Source: Amaurobius ferox (Eukaryota; Arthropoda; Arachnida; Araneae; Amaurobiidae). Taken from it: a DNA stretch of 64,000 bases. The stretch is from the NCBI GenBank assembly GCA_951213105.1, contig OX578149.1:5288318-5352317 (forward strand). Direction: 5' to 3'. Position 1 is the first letter of the stretch, and every line of letters begins with the position of its first letter. Position numbers and translations under genes: made by a program. A model generated the notes under the pieces. The model worked only from the letters and a program-made list of their open reading frames with translations, made no database searches and was not told where the DNA came from. Shown one piece after another: positions 32,560 through 44,002 of the stretch.

Positions 32560-33000
32560 TCACAAAAATTCTACTAAAATATCTAATTTAATAAAAGAAA
32601 TATAAACATTTCTATTTCTTCTGTGCAAAATGATCTGCAGAGGTAGAACAAAGAATAAAACATTCGAGTCTTATTTGTAAACAAATTTACAAAAAATATA
32701 GAGTCAATATACGCCAAAATGGTAGAAAAATACCATTTTGGCGTATATTGACCATTTTTATCCTGTTTCGACAGTCGGTTTATTATAATAGAAAATATGA
32801 ATTTAAAAATCATTTGTTAATATAAAACGAAAACTGAAACTGAAAATAACAATCAAGTTAAATTGAAACTAAAAATATCAACCATTCCCGTAACTGTCTG
32901 TTCCAAAGTACCTCTGTTGCAAAAACACACATGTAGTTATAAAAAACGGAGCTACATCCGCAAAACTCGGCATGCAAATATCGTTTTAAGAGGTATGCAA
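32560..33000 (-). mobile_element. Helitron-like family 1, second inverted copy
   Basis: The reverse complement carries the ATTCTTTGTTCTACCTC...GCAGATCATTTTG, TTTACAAATAAGAC and TTGACTCTATATTTTTTGTAAA order seen in the 3' portion of 1-1156. A CTAG at 32483-32486 (AACTAGCAGATAGGG) may be the terminal end. Homology is patchy. Confidence 0.4.
32703..32752. repeat. Perfect 22-bp-stem hairpin
   Basis: GTCAATATACGCCAAAATGG plus TA pairs perfectly with TACCATTTTGGCGTATATTG plus AC around the 6-nt loop GAAAAA. The arm sequence resembles one strand of the surrounding Helitron-like copy, so it probably arose by local inverted duplication. Confidence 0.95.
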
Positions 33001-33209
33001 ATGATCAAACTGTCGGAGGCAATGCTGTTATAGAGATCTTGCAACAGGCATGAAAACGACGAGTCGTTTAGCATTTAAAATGACTGGTGCTCTCAATCAC
33101 GAGCAATTGGAACTGGATTATCTGATTTGATACTGAACGACAAAGGTGCCTTTGAAACGTACTCGACGGCGCTACGAACAATGTAACAATCGAATGTAAC
33201 AATCGTTGC

Positions 33210-35099
33210 AATTTCGTAAGCGTACCATACGGTTGGCTCAAATTCCGTAAGAGATATGGTTGGCTCAAGTTTCGTAATAGTTACGATTGGTTCGAGTTTC
33301 GTAATAGGTGTGATTGGCTCGAGTTTCGTAATAGGTACGATTGGCTCGAGTTTTGTTAGAAGTAGGGTTGGCTATAGTTTCATAAGAAATGCGGTTGGTT
33401 TGAGTTTCGTAACATGTACGCTTGGATCTACTTCCGTAAGAGATACGGTTGGTTCGAGTTCGGTACAAGATACGATTGGCTCGAGTTTTAAAAAAGGTAC
33501 GGTTGGCTCGAGTTTCGTAAGACTTGCATTGGCTGGAGTTTCGTAAAAGTTGCTGTTGGCTCGAGTTTCCTAAGAGTTGCTATTGGTTCAAGTTTCATAC
33601 AAGGTACGTTTGGCTCCAGTTTCGTACGAGACACGGTTGACTCGAGATTTGTAACAGGTACGGTTGGCTTCCATTTCATAAGGTGTACGATTGGTTCCAG
33701 TTTCGTACGAAGTGCGGTTGATTCGAGTATCGTACGAGATACGGTTGGCTCGAGTTTCGTAAGTGGCACGGTTAACTCGAGTTTCGTACGAGGTCGGTTG
33801 GTTCGAGTTTCGTATGAGGTACGATTGGCTCAAGTTTCGTAAGTGACACGGTTGATTCGAGTTGCGTACGAGGCATGGTTCGTTCGAGTTTCGTAAGAGG
33901 GACGGTTGGTTCGAGTTTCGTAAGAGGCGCGGTTGGCTCGAATTTCGTAAGTGGTACGATTGGTTAGAGTTTCGTAAGCGGTACGGTGGGTACGAGTTTT
34001 GTAAGAGGTGCGGTTGGCTCCAGTTTTTTAAGAGGTACGATTGACTCGAATTTCGTAACCGATGCGGTTGGCTCGAGTTTCGTAGCAGGTACGGTTTGCT
34101 CGAGTTTCGAAATAGGTACGATTGGCTCGAGCTTTTTAATAGGTACGATTGGTTCGAGTTGCTATTGGTTCAAGTTTCATACCAGGTACGTTTGGCTCCA
34201 GTTTCGTACGAGACACGGTTGGCTCGAGATTTGTAACAGGTACAGTTGGCTTCAATTTCATAAGGTGTACGATTGGTTCCAGTTTCGTACGAAGTGCGGT
34301 TGATTCGAGTTTCGTACGAGATACGGTTGGCTCGAGTTTCGTAAGTGGCACGGTTAACTCGAGTTTCGTACGAGGTCGGTTGGTTCGAGTTTCGTATGAG
34401 GTACGATTGGCTCAAGTTTCGTAAGTGACACGGTTGATTCGAGTTGTGTACGAGGCATGGTTCGTTCGAGTTTCGTAAGAGGGACGGTGGGTACGAGTTT
34501 TGTAAAAGGTGCGGTTGGCTCCAGTTTTTTAAGAGGTACGATTGACTCGAATTTCGTAACCGATACGGTTGGCTCGAGTTTCGTAACAGGTACGGTTTGC
34601 TCGAGTTTCGAAATAGGTACGATTGGCTCGAGCTTTTTAATAGGTACGATTGGTTCGAGTTTCGTACGCACGAGAAACTGCTGATTAGAGTTTCGTACGG
34701 CACGTTTCACTCAAGTTTCATAAGCGCGAAAGTTAGCTCGGGTTTCGTAATAGCTGCGGTTGGCTCGAGTTTCGTAAGCGGTACAGTTGGTACGAGTTTC
34801 GTAAGAGGTGCAGTGGACCCGAGTTTCGTAAGTGGAACGGTTGGCTCCAGTTTCGTACGAGGTACGATTGGCTTGAATTTCGTAATAGATACGGTTAACT
34901 TGAGTTTCGTAACAGATACGGTTAGCTCTTTTCCGTAAGTGTACGGTTGGCTCGAGTTTTTATAACAGGTACGGTTGGTTTGAGTTTTGTACAAGGTACG
35001 GGTGTCTCGAGTTTCGTACGTAGTACAGATGGCACGAGTTTTGTAAGAAGTACGGTTGGCTCGAGTTTCGTATGAGGTACGATTGGCTGGAATTTCGCA
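33210..35099. repeat. 27-bp minisatellite, about 70 units
   Basis: Consensus close to GGTTGGCTCGAGTTTCGTAA plus GAGGTAC, with substitutions and occasional short units throughout. Because 27 is divisible by three and the unit lacks stops, long open frames appear on both strands (VGSSFVRGT nonapeptides on the plus strand; NSSQPYLLR, ANRTSYETR or TKLEPTVPL on the minus). None persists across the array: the frame breaks at every unit of irregular length, so it is satellite DNA and not a repetitive protein gene. A four-unit outlier lies at 23922-24033 in the other orientation. Confidence 0.93.
33579..34661. repeat. Tandem segmental duplication inside the minisatellite (582 bp and 501 bp)
   Basis: 33579-34160 and 34161-34661 are adjacent copies sharing the same unit-specific variants, such as TTTCATAC(A/C)AGGTACGTTTGG, GAGATTTGTAACAGGTAC and GAGCTTTTTAATAGG. 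The second copy lacks 81 bp, exactly three units, between GTAAGAGGGACGGT and GGGTACGAGTTTTGTAA. The junction at 34160/34161 truncates a unit (GTTCGAGTT joined to GCTATTGG), so the duplication was not in register with the 27-bp unit. Confidence 0.88.
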
Positions 35100-36485
35100 T
35101 TATCTGTAGGAGAGCCAGTTTTTCAAACATGCTTCAGATTTATGTGTTCGGAAAATTTAAAGTCAAAATCGTGAATTCTAAAATTTTCGAGAAAACAATA
35201 TATAATAATTCAATGTAAACAATATATTCATTCAAACATTGTATTCAGTAGTGTGAGAATTGTTTTTAATGGCGAGGTACTGGATCGTCCAATCAGTCAC
35301 TTATTTTTAGCAGCCAAGTCGTGAACATATGACATTGCCCCGGTGACACTAAGCTCTTATGAACACCATAACATTCATGTCCGCTGATCGGCCTGAACCC
35401 ACAACCCGACAGTCGAAATAGCACAAAGAAACGTTTGCTTTTGGTCTTTCACCCGCCGTATATGAGAAAGTAAAACTTTCTTTGTCGATTTATCAATTAT
35501 CGCTAAATACCGTTTGACTTCCAAAATCTTTGATTTTCATTATATATTATTCGAATTAAATGTATAAAATTTCTTCTTTGTTGATGAACGAAGGAAAATG
35601 AATTAAAATTAAATGAAAGAAAATATCCAAGTTTTGCTACGCTTGGAGCTTGTTTCTTTTTCTCCCTGTTTGTATTGTTCAGGAGGGACTTTTTTCAAAA
35701 TGTCTTTCCCGTTAGGAGAGATGAAAGAAATGCATTCGCACCTTCTATCCGGGATTTCAACAGTGATCGGATAGGCCTGTCTATCTTCTGCTTTCGGGAC
35801 ACACATTTGTTTCAAATTTAATATTGTCCTAACTAACCAGCTTTCGCTACTCATTCTGACTGGAGATTTGCCTCACCGTTATATTTCATGGTACATTTTT
35901 ATTCTTTGGATTTTTAACTTTTTTACTTCCTGAACCCTCAATAGGAAAATACATGTTTTTTTAGGAATAACTCGATAATAGTAGCAGTTAGAAATCTCAC
36001 TTTAGGCATATCGTTGCCTTTCAATTGTGTGGATATTGAACCATATTGGCCCAACCCGTTTGGGGTAATCTCAAATTTGGTACTTTGGTCTTTCGTTTTA
36101 TATTTTAATTTTTTAATTGTTGAACCTTACCGGTCTGTCCCATCCAGGGCCAGCCGCCGGAAAGCACATGTTTTTTAGAAGCTCAAATGAGGAAAAGGAA
36201 CATTTTAAGGATCCGCACAAACATTTAATACGAAAAAGTAGAATACAAATTAAAAACATTTTATTTGGTAATTTTGGTACCTGATTTTACGTCTTCCCAA
36301 ATTATTTTATCCCACTTTGCCACTGAATAAGATTAATATTAAACTTTGTTTAACCTATTGGCAACGGGAAAAAATACGTTGGTAACGGTGTATAATAACC
36401 AATTGGTTTCATTCATTTTTAATGTGTGTCAGTTTTCATGAGATCATCGACGCAGAATGGTAACCATGAACTTTTTGTTTTCCAG
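35100..36485. other. Intronic sequence upstream of the Ig exon; one unexplained ORF
   Basis: A minus-strand ORF of 81 residues at 35609-35854 has protein-like composition (starts MSSESWLVRTILNLKQ, includes CVPKAEDRQAYPITVEIPDR), but I do not recognise it and see no splice signals or repeat copy. On the plus strand the pyrimidine-rich tract and AG ending at 36485 form the acceptor of the downstream exon. Confidence 0.4.
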
Positions 36486-36619
36486 TGAACCCCAGTTCCC
36501 GCCCCGTGATCATAGGAACGATGGCTTACTACGCCCCGGGTGACCTGGTCAACGTGACCTGCATCTCGGCGCCCTCACGTCCCGCAGCCTTCCTCAAGTG
36601 GTGGATCAACGGACAAGAG
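36486..36619 (+). CDS. Internal exon of a beaten path (beat)-like Ig-domain protein
   Basis: This 134-bp exon lies between CTTTTTGTTTTCCAG and the donor GTGAGT (GT at 36620-36621). Its GC content is much higher than its flanks. Read with two leading bases completing a split codon, it encodes NPSSRPVIIGTMAYYAPGDL and then VNVTCISAPSRPAAFLKWWI and NGQE. The pattern YxxGDxVxxxCxSxxSxPAAxLxWxxNG is the B-to-C strand region of the second immunoglobulin domain in the Beat family, with the conserved Cys of the domain (codon 25) and the core Trp of strand C. Beat proteins are secreted or membrane-linked Ig proteins that bind Side-family receptors and steer motor axon defasciculation in insects. Phase 1 entry and phase 0 exit are open. 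No neighbouring exon was found in 36 kb upstream or 27 kb downstream, so the introns are very large or other exons lie outside the window. Confidence 0.85.
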
Positions 36620-37146
36620 GTGAGTGCCAGTTGAGCAAGGGTTCTATTTTACAACCTTTTTTTAATGTCTTCTTCGCCTGTGTCATGTAATATATAAATA
36701 ATAAATTAAACAATACACGTTTAAGGAAATATCTCCTAAACCGTCCCATCGATTTTGATAAAACTTATTGGCAGTTAATGAGGTAAAGTCCAGAAAATAC
36801 CGTTATGCAAATGTTATTCCCTCACAACTGGTCGTGAAACAAAGAGAGATAAAAAGCTTGTTGTGATCCCTTATAACGCAAAAAAATTTCAACTGATTGA
36901 CATACGTTTACTTCCCTCACTAGAGGGAAATTTTATTTTCATTTTAACACTTATCGAAGCCCGGACAAATCAAAACTTTAAATCAAAATAAAAAAAAATG
37001 AATCAAACTCGGTTGAGTAGATCTTGAGAGCAAACAGGCAAGTAGAAATCAGAATTCCGATATGAATCGTTTAATTAGCCTAAACTATCCAATAAACGTA
37101 AAAGTCTTGGATTCGTGCCTGAATAACTTTATCGGAGTGTATAAGC
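36620..37146. other. Intron sequence after the Ig exon
   Basis: Begins with the donor GTGAGTGCCAG. The rest is AT-rich with no recognisable feature. Confidence 0.6.
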
Positions 37147-37510
37147 TACACTGGTGCCCAAAAGTTAAGCATAATTCATAAAATGTACAAAGCAAAATGT
37201 TAACTGAAACAGAACAACAGAAGGTTGCGTATAGATTATCTTATAACTTTAATCAATCTCTGTGCACTTGCAAATTTCATCAGTTGATGCCATAGGTGCA
37301 AATAAGACGCGCATGTCGGAACTCCATAAATACAGCTGACCGTAGAGTGCAGCTCTTATTCCAGCTTCTTACAATACCCGTGAAAAGTGCTGTTGTCACT
37401 GAGCAGGAATGCAGGAATCGATTAAACACATCGAGTTGGCCGTTTCTGAAGGATTGAATCATCAAAATGATGGAATCAGGACAATAATAGACAGACGCCA
37501 TGTACTATAA
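37147..37510 (+). mobile_element. Truncated Tc1-like transposon (left end only)
   Basis: CACTGGTGCCCAAAAGTTAA, GCATAATTCATAAAATG matches the left terminus of the Tc1 element at 38609. Downstream ACGCGCATGTCGGAAC and a TATAAA/TACAGC segment align loosely with 38755-38820. Transposase coding is not recognisable, and no right terminus is present. Confidence 0.6.
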
Positions 37511-38608
37511 AGGCCATAACCATCGTGTATATAATATCTATCTAAAACAACAACTTTTGGTGAAATGATAGATCTTCTTTTTGAGTAGTATGAGTAGTAT
37601 AGTACTAATTATTTTGGGTGTTGCATTTTCTGTAACCGATTCATCATCACCAGAGTCTTCTTTTTCTTCAAACATATAATTTTTTTCTTAGGGATTTCAA
37701 TGGAAATTCATTTTCATCTTCTATGATTCTGTGTTATGTATGATGTTGGATGATGGTTATGGTTATGGTTAAGTTTATTACTGTATTCCAAAACCTTAAC
37801 AATTAATTGTTGCTAGTTCTAATTTGTTTAAAAGATATAAGACAAATCTGTTACTAAGGAAAGTAGAAGTTATAATAAAGCATTAATGTTCATTTCTGAT
37901 TTTTTAGATTTCGAATTCTTGCGTATATAGTCAAATTTGTGTGACTTTGGGGAACCTCTACACCTTTCTTAAAGGAGTTATAACTTTGTATAGTATGATA
38001 ATATAACTAAGAGAAACTAACAAGGAGATCAGACAAAATGTTTTCCACCCTAACGTACATACATGTATACTGCGATCCCCGTACTTAGATATTTTCATAC
38101 ATCTCACCTTTAATCCACCCCCAAGAGATTATTACCTCTAAAACATTCACGCAAATTTCCAATCCTACAATATTCCGTTTGCAGAAGAAATACTTGTAAA
38201 ATATCGCCTTCTTATCAATTGAAATAAAAGTCGTTTATGTCCAGATTATCATCCACATTTGTTATCCTCACCATCCAAACACTATACGTTGCATCGATTC
38301 ATAAGAATGTGTGCTCTTCATACCATCGGAAACCCTCCCAAAGGATAACTTTCAAGAATGTCATTTTATGGACGAAAATTTCTTACACTATTTTGAAAAA
38401 AAAATTCTTATTCTTTATTTCAAATACTTTAATGGCGGATAGTTATGCCTCGTGGGAAATATAAAACTTTATGTCGATCAATCTGAAAGTCCTTCATTAT
38501 CAATTTATTTTTCTATATGCTGTTTTTAATACATTCATCCATCAACGAATAGGAAAATCCCAGTAGATTGTTTACATGTGACGTTACGCCTGACGTATTC
38601 ACTATATA
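37511..38608. other. Unassigned AT-rich intronic sequence
   Basis: No second-copy repeat or domain-bearing ORF was seen. A TGG(A/T)TGATGGTTATGGTTATGG run lies at 37746-37770. Confidence 0.45.
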
Positions 38609-40149
38609 CACTCATATCCAAAAGTTAAGCATAATTCCTAAAATGCGAAAAATTCGGAGTTAATATGGATACAATGGTTCACAATCAGTTGTGAAGAATC
38701 GTGTAACGAAGGTAAATCATTATGCATATGCAAAAGAGTTCAGTCGACGTCGACATGCGCAAAGCACCGACGCACGTCGGAACGAGTATAAAACGGCCTC
38801 GAGCGGCATGACCAGTTGAGGCAGAATTTCGCAATTGCTGTGGTACTGAGCGTTGTTAACAGTAAAAAAGACGGACAAAAGATGTCACAAAAATGCCAAC
38901 TGGACATCTTTTTAAAGGGACGAATTTTTGGACTGCTGGAATTCGGTCGATCTTAAGCCGAAGCATCTCGAATTCTAAATGTGCCTCAGTGTGTGATCTC
39001 CAGACTGTGGCAGAGGTTCCAAACTCTGAAGATGTTACCCGACGACCAGTACCAGGTCGACTAAGGGTAACAACCGCTTGGGAAGACCGATATTTGGTTA
39101 TAACTGCGCGACGTCAGAGGAACCGTTCTGCCAGACAATTGGGTTCAGCCCTTACAGCCGCCACAGGATTCACTGTTTCGAGACAAACTGTTTACAGGAG
39201 ACTCAGACACATTGGTCTGGATGCCAGACGACCAGCAATTTGCATCCCCCTGACGTCTGCACAGAAACGTACACAGTTTACAGTGGAGTTTGGAACATCG
39301 GCAGTAGAGTGGACAACAGTGGGGCAATGTCATGTTCAGTGACGAGTCCAGGTTTAGTCTACAAACTGATTCACGTTGTACCATTATCTGGAGAGAACGT
39401 GGAACGCATGTCCACCCGGAAAACATCACGGAAAGACATATTTTTCCGTTTGGGGGAATCATGGTCTGGGCAGGCATCATGATGGACAACTGCACAGACC
39501 TCCACATCTTTGACACGAGTTGGCTACCGGTCAAAGATACATAGACGAAGTCCTTGAGCCTTCCATTCGATTGTTTTGAGGTGATGTTGGTCTTGATTTC
39601 ATATTCATGGATAATAACACGTCGCCTGACCGTGCGGCCTTGATCGAAGACTTCCTTCAAATTGCAGATATCTAGCACATGAAGTGGCCTGCCAACTCTT
39701 CTGATCTGAATCCAGTAGAGCATGTGGAGGATATGCTCGGGAGACATCTTGCAGTCCGCTGCTACCCACCAAACTCCGTTCCTGGATTTAAAACTGCTCT
39801 CCTTAAGGCTTGGAACTCTTTGAGCACACAACTCATCCAAACCCTCATCGAAAGTATGGGAAATCATTGTGCAGCATGCGTGGCTACCCGAGGTTCCCCC
39901 ACACCGTATTAAACTGCAGCATCACATTGTTTTCATCATTTTGTTTCACTGAGGTTGACACTCGTATTGTGAGCCTTTTCCTTTCAACCCTTTTCTTTGT
40001 ATAATAAAAGTCGTTATTATCCTTGCTTTGTATTGTTTTCTTCTTCTATAACCCTATTACACCAGCATACCGCGTTTCCTTCCATTCCGATGTAGATTTC
40101 CTGAAATTTTACATAAACAGCAACTATGCTTAACTTTTGGACATGAGTG
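38609..40149 (+). mobile_element. Tc1 element with both terminal inverted repeats and a dead transposase
   Basis: The left terminus CACTCATATCCAAAAGTTAA (38609) and right terminus TTAACTTTTGGACATGAGTG (ending 40149) are inverted repeats of about 28 bp with few mismatches. TA lies just outside the left end (38607-38608); on the right TA is displaced by one base. The total of 1541 bp is close to the usual Tc1 length, so the element is essentially full length and was inactivated by mutation rather than deletion. Confidence 0.92.
38882..39912 (+). pseudogene. Tc1-family (DD34E) transposase pseudogene
   Basis: The reading frame can be followed by eye from MSQKCQLDIFLKGRIFGLLE at 38882 through an in-frame stop to AEASRILN...VISRLWQRFQ, the first HTH. 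After frameshifts come GRLRVTTAWEDRYLVITARR and TGFTVSRQTVYRRLRHIGLD (second HTH), then MFSDESRFSL with the first catalytic Asp at 39341, GGIMVWAGI and RYIDEVLEP. The second catalytic segment reads FMDNNTSPDRA where MDDNARPHRA is usual, so Asp has become Asn. WPANSSDLNPVEHVEDMLGR carries the catalytic Glu at 39718-39720, and the frame ends GSPTPY at the stop 39910-39912. At least three frameshifts, internal stops and the Asp loss make it inactive. Confidence 0.92.
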
Positions 40150-40599
40150 TTATGTGTATTCCAAACTAGTAGTAATATTGCAAACATTTATATTTTTAGC
40201 GTAAATTCCTGAAATATTTCTCTTCAATCTTATTTTTATATGTTCCCGTATCGTTCGTTTTTTTATGCTTGCTGCTGAAAAATGAAAAACGGGCTTCCAT
40301 CAAAATATGAAAAATAACATATAAAAGCAAAAACGTAGTTTTTTTAGTACCCCCTTTATTAGTTGTATGTAACTTAATATACAAAAAATGCATTTATTAA
40401 AATATATGCAATTTAAATTCAGGAAAGACAACAACGTTCCAGATTTGGACTTTCTAGATGCTTCGGTTCTCGAATTTTAAAAAAAAATCCTTTCTATATC
40501 GGCCCCGAAAAGAGCTGCATCGGCAAAGTTCAAAATCCAAAACATTAAAATACTCCACGAAAGACGGCGATATGCCAAATATGAGCTTTCTAGCTACTA
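40150..40599. other. Unassigned AT-rich sequence
   Basis: No recognisable feature. Confidence 0.45.
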
Positions 40600-41722
40600 C
40601 TACTACTAACTAGGACTCGGGTAGTAAAAAATTATCGATAGACAGAGGATACCCACAGGGCTCCTGTCTGTGCCCACTACTCTAGATCGAGGTGGCCAAT
40701 CAGGTCTTAGTGTCAACGAACTGCAGTTTTGCCGCAATAATTACCTATGCTGATGATTTTCTCCTAACTATTACGGGCAGCTCCAGGAGTGTCCTAGAAT
40801 GGAAGGGACAAGTAGCGGCAGACAACTTCTTAGGCTGGTGTGAGAGCTGGACTCAAGTCCGAAATGATAACAATAGGAAAACCAAGACAAAAACCACTGG
40901 ACAGATTGCCTACAATAAGAGTCGGCGGTCGATGAATACGGACGAAGACAACCATCAAGCAGCTAGGGGTGATACTGGAGCAGCGGCTCACATGACTGCC
41001 TCACATAGGGCACTCAAAGTAAAAATCTTCACAAGCACCTACGTTAGTCATACTCCCAGGACCTGGGGGGTCAGGCCGCATTTTCTAAAAATGCGGTACC
41101 AGTCAGTGGTGGAGCGAGTCCCCTGCTATGCGTCAGGCGTGTGGAGAACGAAACTCAAACTCTGCTACATTCAGAAACTCAACTGGGTGCAGCGACCGTT
41201 CCTCTTTTAATGAACAGATCGTACCGAACAACTTCGACGGAGGCTCAGCACATACTGCCCGATATCATTCCATTATACCTATATTGGAAAAGGGAGGGAA
41301 TCACAACAAAGGTATTTAGACTCAATAAAACCCACGAGAAGGGAACTCTCATGCTGAAACGGAAAAACTTCCAAAACAAGTTGGTTCACACACTCAACAA
41401 CAGATGGAGTTGAAAGCAAATAAATGAAAAACCAAGGAGCGTAAGAACCACCATCTGCTCAGACGGCTCCAAAACAGATAAAGGAATAGATTTGATCTCT
41501 CGAGTTCGCAACAATAGAGACAGACAACCCAAAAGAAGAGAAATTACCCAGTTCTTCACAGGATATGACCCTTTTCCCTCGTACCTGTATGGCATAGTAA
41601 AGAGTGTTACGGACACCTGTCTTTGTGGGGATGTCGACGTTTCGCTACACTATACAATCCACTTCCCCCTAACGAGCCGTTACCTTCTTGGTGAACCAGC
41701 AACAGCCAATCTAAAGCAATAG
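40600..41722 (+). mobile_element. Degenerate R1-type LINE fragment (RT to C-terminus)
   Basis: The fragment starts within the RT domain, just upstream of the YPQGS box, and continues through RNase H-like and Cys-containing C-terminal segments in shifting frames. The 5' half of ORF2, ORF1 and any endonuclease domain are missing. No poly(A) or simple 3' tail was identified. The AT-rich region to about 42000 may include its 3' UTR. Confidence 0.8.
40640..41722 (+). pseudogene. R1/I-group reverse transcriptase plus RNase H remnant
   Basis: LSIDRGYPQGSCLCPLL at about 40635-40683 is the RT B-box (usual form PQGS.LGP.LW). TYADDFLLTI has its catalytic YADD at 40746-40757. GSSRSVLEWKGQVAADNFLG followed by WCESW resembles R1-clade finger-palm sequence. 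TTICSDGSKTDKGI at about 41448-41490 is the start of an RNase H domain with its first acidic residue. QFFTGYDPFPSYLYGIVKSV then CLCGDVDVSLHY at about 41550-41660 is the C-terminal Cys-containing segment (usually TGHG.F..YL, C.CG, DSVEH). Several stops and frame changes are present. Confidence 0.8.
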
Positions 41723-43689
41723 ACATAATCTTCAAAATTTAAGGCTCGTTGGGAAAAATTAGGAGAGCAATGAATTATCTGGAAGACAAAATACATACAC
41801 ACTACACATGCAGAAGACAGTTCATAAGTACGAACAATTCAAAGAGTGAAAGCTAAAGTGGAAAAACATAATCAAACTCCAAAAACTATAGTAAGAGTCA
41901 CAATAAAATAGATAAACTCTAACATTTTTAGAAACAGTAAATTAGCATAGAAACAAATAAACTATAGAAACTGCTAAAGAACGAAGTGAGTGCACAAAAC
42001 AGTGAAACAGCAACATCTCACAGTTTAGCCCGGCGTCTGCTGAATCCGAAGGCTCAAGAAGTGGGCAAAGGCAGAAGTCATCTTGTTTAAAAAGCTTCTA
42101 CAATGTAAAAAGAAATGCAAATTAATGTAACTTTTAATTAGGTTCAGAATCGAGATGGGGACTCCCGCTGGATGGTTAATTTGATAAATACGCGCCGGGC
42201 ATTCACAAAGCCATTAAACCTAAACGGCCATGACTGTGCCATTTTGGGGTCTGCTTACGGCGTACTTTTCTAGCTACCCCAGTTCTCAAGTTATTTCCCA
42301 AAGTACAAGTATATTCCTATATGGGGGGCTCAGGACGGGATAGCCCGATAAGATTCAAAATTCAAAGAACTAAAATGTGCCTCCAAAAATAATGTAGCGA
42401 ATATGCAATGTTCCGTGTGGAACCTTCTCTTTCGTTTGTCTCGAAAGCAAGGCCAGGCGAAGAAAATGCAGTGCATGACGTGAGCCCAGAGTTGCCACGA
42501 TTTCCCAGTTAGAAGAATAGTTTACAGATTTGGCAATTTATCGCTAATTTGGCGATTTATGGAATGTTCCAGAAACTTCTCGATAGAACGATTATTCTTT
42601 GAGATATAGAGATTTTCAAAAGTTTCTATGAAGAGACTATGAAAAGGACTCGCCCCTCTGTTGCAGTGGGGTTGACGAGTTGACACTATACGAGCTACAC
42701 TGGACTGTGACTTTTGTCCATATTTTGAGAATAGTAGCCGTTGTTTTGTGAAATTATTTTCGCCAGTAGTTTGAGAATATTATCTCTTATTCTGTGAAAT
42801 GAGTGGAGCATTTCACTGATGTTTGATTGCACATTGTTCTTGTTTACTTTGTACTTTAAACGTAAGTTATCCAGAAACTTGGACTCGTTCTCGTATCTTG
42901 CGTGTATACCCACGATTCTAGAGGACACGTTTCGTAACAATAACGACATACCAACTTACTATTGTTAACCTGATCAGTTAGCGACTCTAATATTTAAAAT
43001 CACACTATCAAACAAACACCGGATCTGGTCAAATAAAAAATGTACTAAGTAAAATAAAAAATGTGGCCCTACTGAAAAAAAGTGCATTCGATTCGTCAAG
43101 TATTTTCGACTTCAAATAAGGATAAAGTACCATTCAACAGCTTCATCGGTAAATTATCATCACAAAGATCTCAGACGTTCAAATATTATCTGTGCAAGAC
43201 TTCAAGGGACAATCGAAATAACTACAAACATCTCCCTTTTATCAGCATTTTAACAGACTATGCACGCCCACAAATGGCTCATACCTCCTCAATCTTACAT
43301 CTTTGCTCTGGTCCTTGAATATCACACATCTTTTAACATCAAGTCATTTATAATTAACGTATTCATACAACTCAATTTCCAGCTGCCCTTTTTACGCCAC
43401 ATAAAGTATATTCCCATAGGTATTTTTCAGACAAGAAAGATAATTTATCTTCTTTAGTTTCTACAAGGTGACCCCCCTGCTTTCGAACGTGATTTAATCC
43501 TACCAGATTTCTAAAACTATTATTAAAAATCCTCTTTTTTACTTAATGGCAAATCATTGCAAATGTCTCTAGAGTCAATTTAAGGTATTGTGTCTACGAA
43601 GTTAACGTCCGCAACTGCTTCCTCATTAAATATTGTTATCGTGGTGGAAGTTAAAGGAGAAAGATATTAGCGCATGATTGAATTGGCCG
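41723..43689. other. Unassigned sequence
   Basis: 42520-42570 has short GGCGATTTATGG / ATCGCTAATTTGG motifs like those in the Helitron-like copies. A minus-strand ORF at 42695-42949 (84 residues) has no known domain. Confidence 0.4.
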
Positions 43690-43991
43690 CAATAACCCAC
43701 CATTACTTCTTTGTGAGAGTTCCTAAAATATAATTATTAATTAACATACTACACAGTTGAATTCTACAATTTTAGTTTTTAAAATAAACATTATTTATTA
43801 CACATATTATGATTACGATTAGACTTACATTACTTTTATACAGACTCTTAAGGAAGAGAACCTGCACTTGTGAGATCAGGATTCTATTTGCCCAAAATCA
43901 TTTATCTGAACTAATTTTTAATGTAGATTTGCTGTTGGACATTGAAAAGTACTGTTGAACCGTCATTGCTGTTTGCCATGGCAACTAAAAC

Positions 43992-44002
43992 ACACTCTAA
44001 AT
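43992..44002. repeat. Target-site duplication, 5' side of the 1353-bp retroposon
   Basis: ACACTCTAAAT, repeated exactly at 45356-45366. Confidence 0.9.

Noticed and set aside
33256..34938. Repetitive protein gene (silk-like or antifreeze-like) encoded by the nonapeptide repeats
   Set aside because: Open frames exist on both strands and in several phases only because the 27-bp unit is a multiple of three and lacks stops. Frames break at irregular units and no start, signal peptide or splice context is present.
33210..35099. CRISPR-like array
   Set aside because: Units are contiguous with no unique spacers, and the DNA is eukaryotic.
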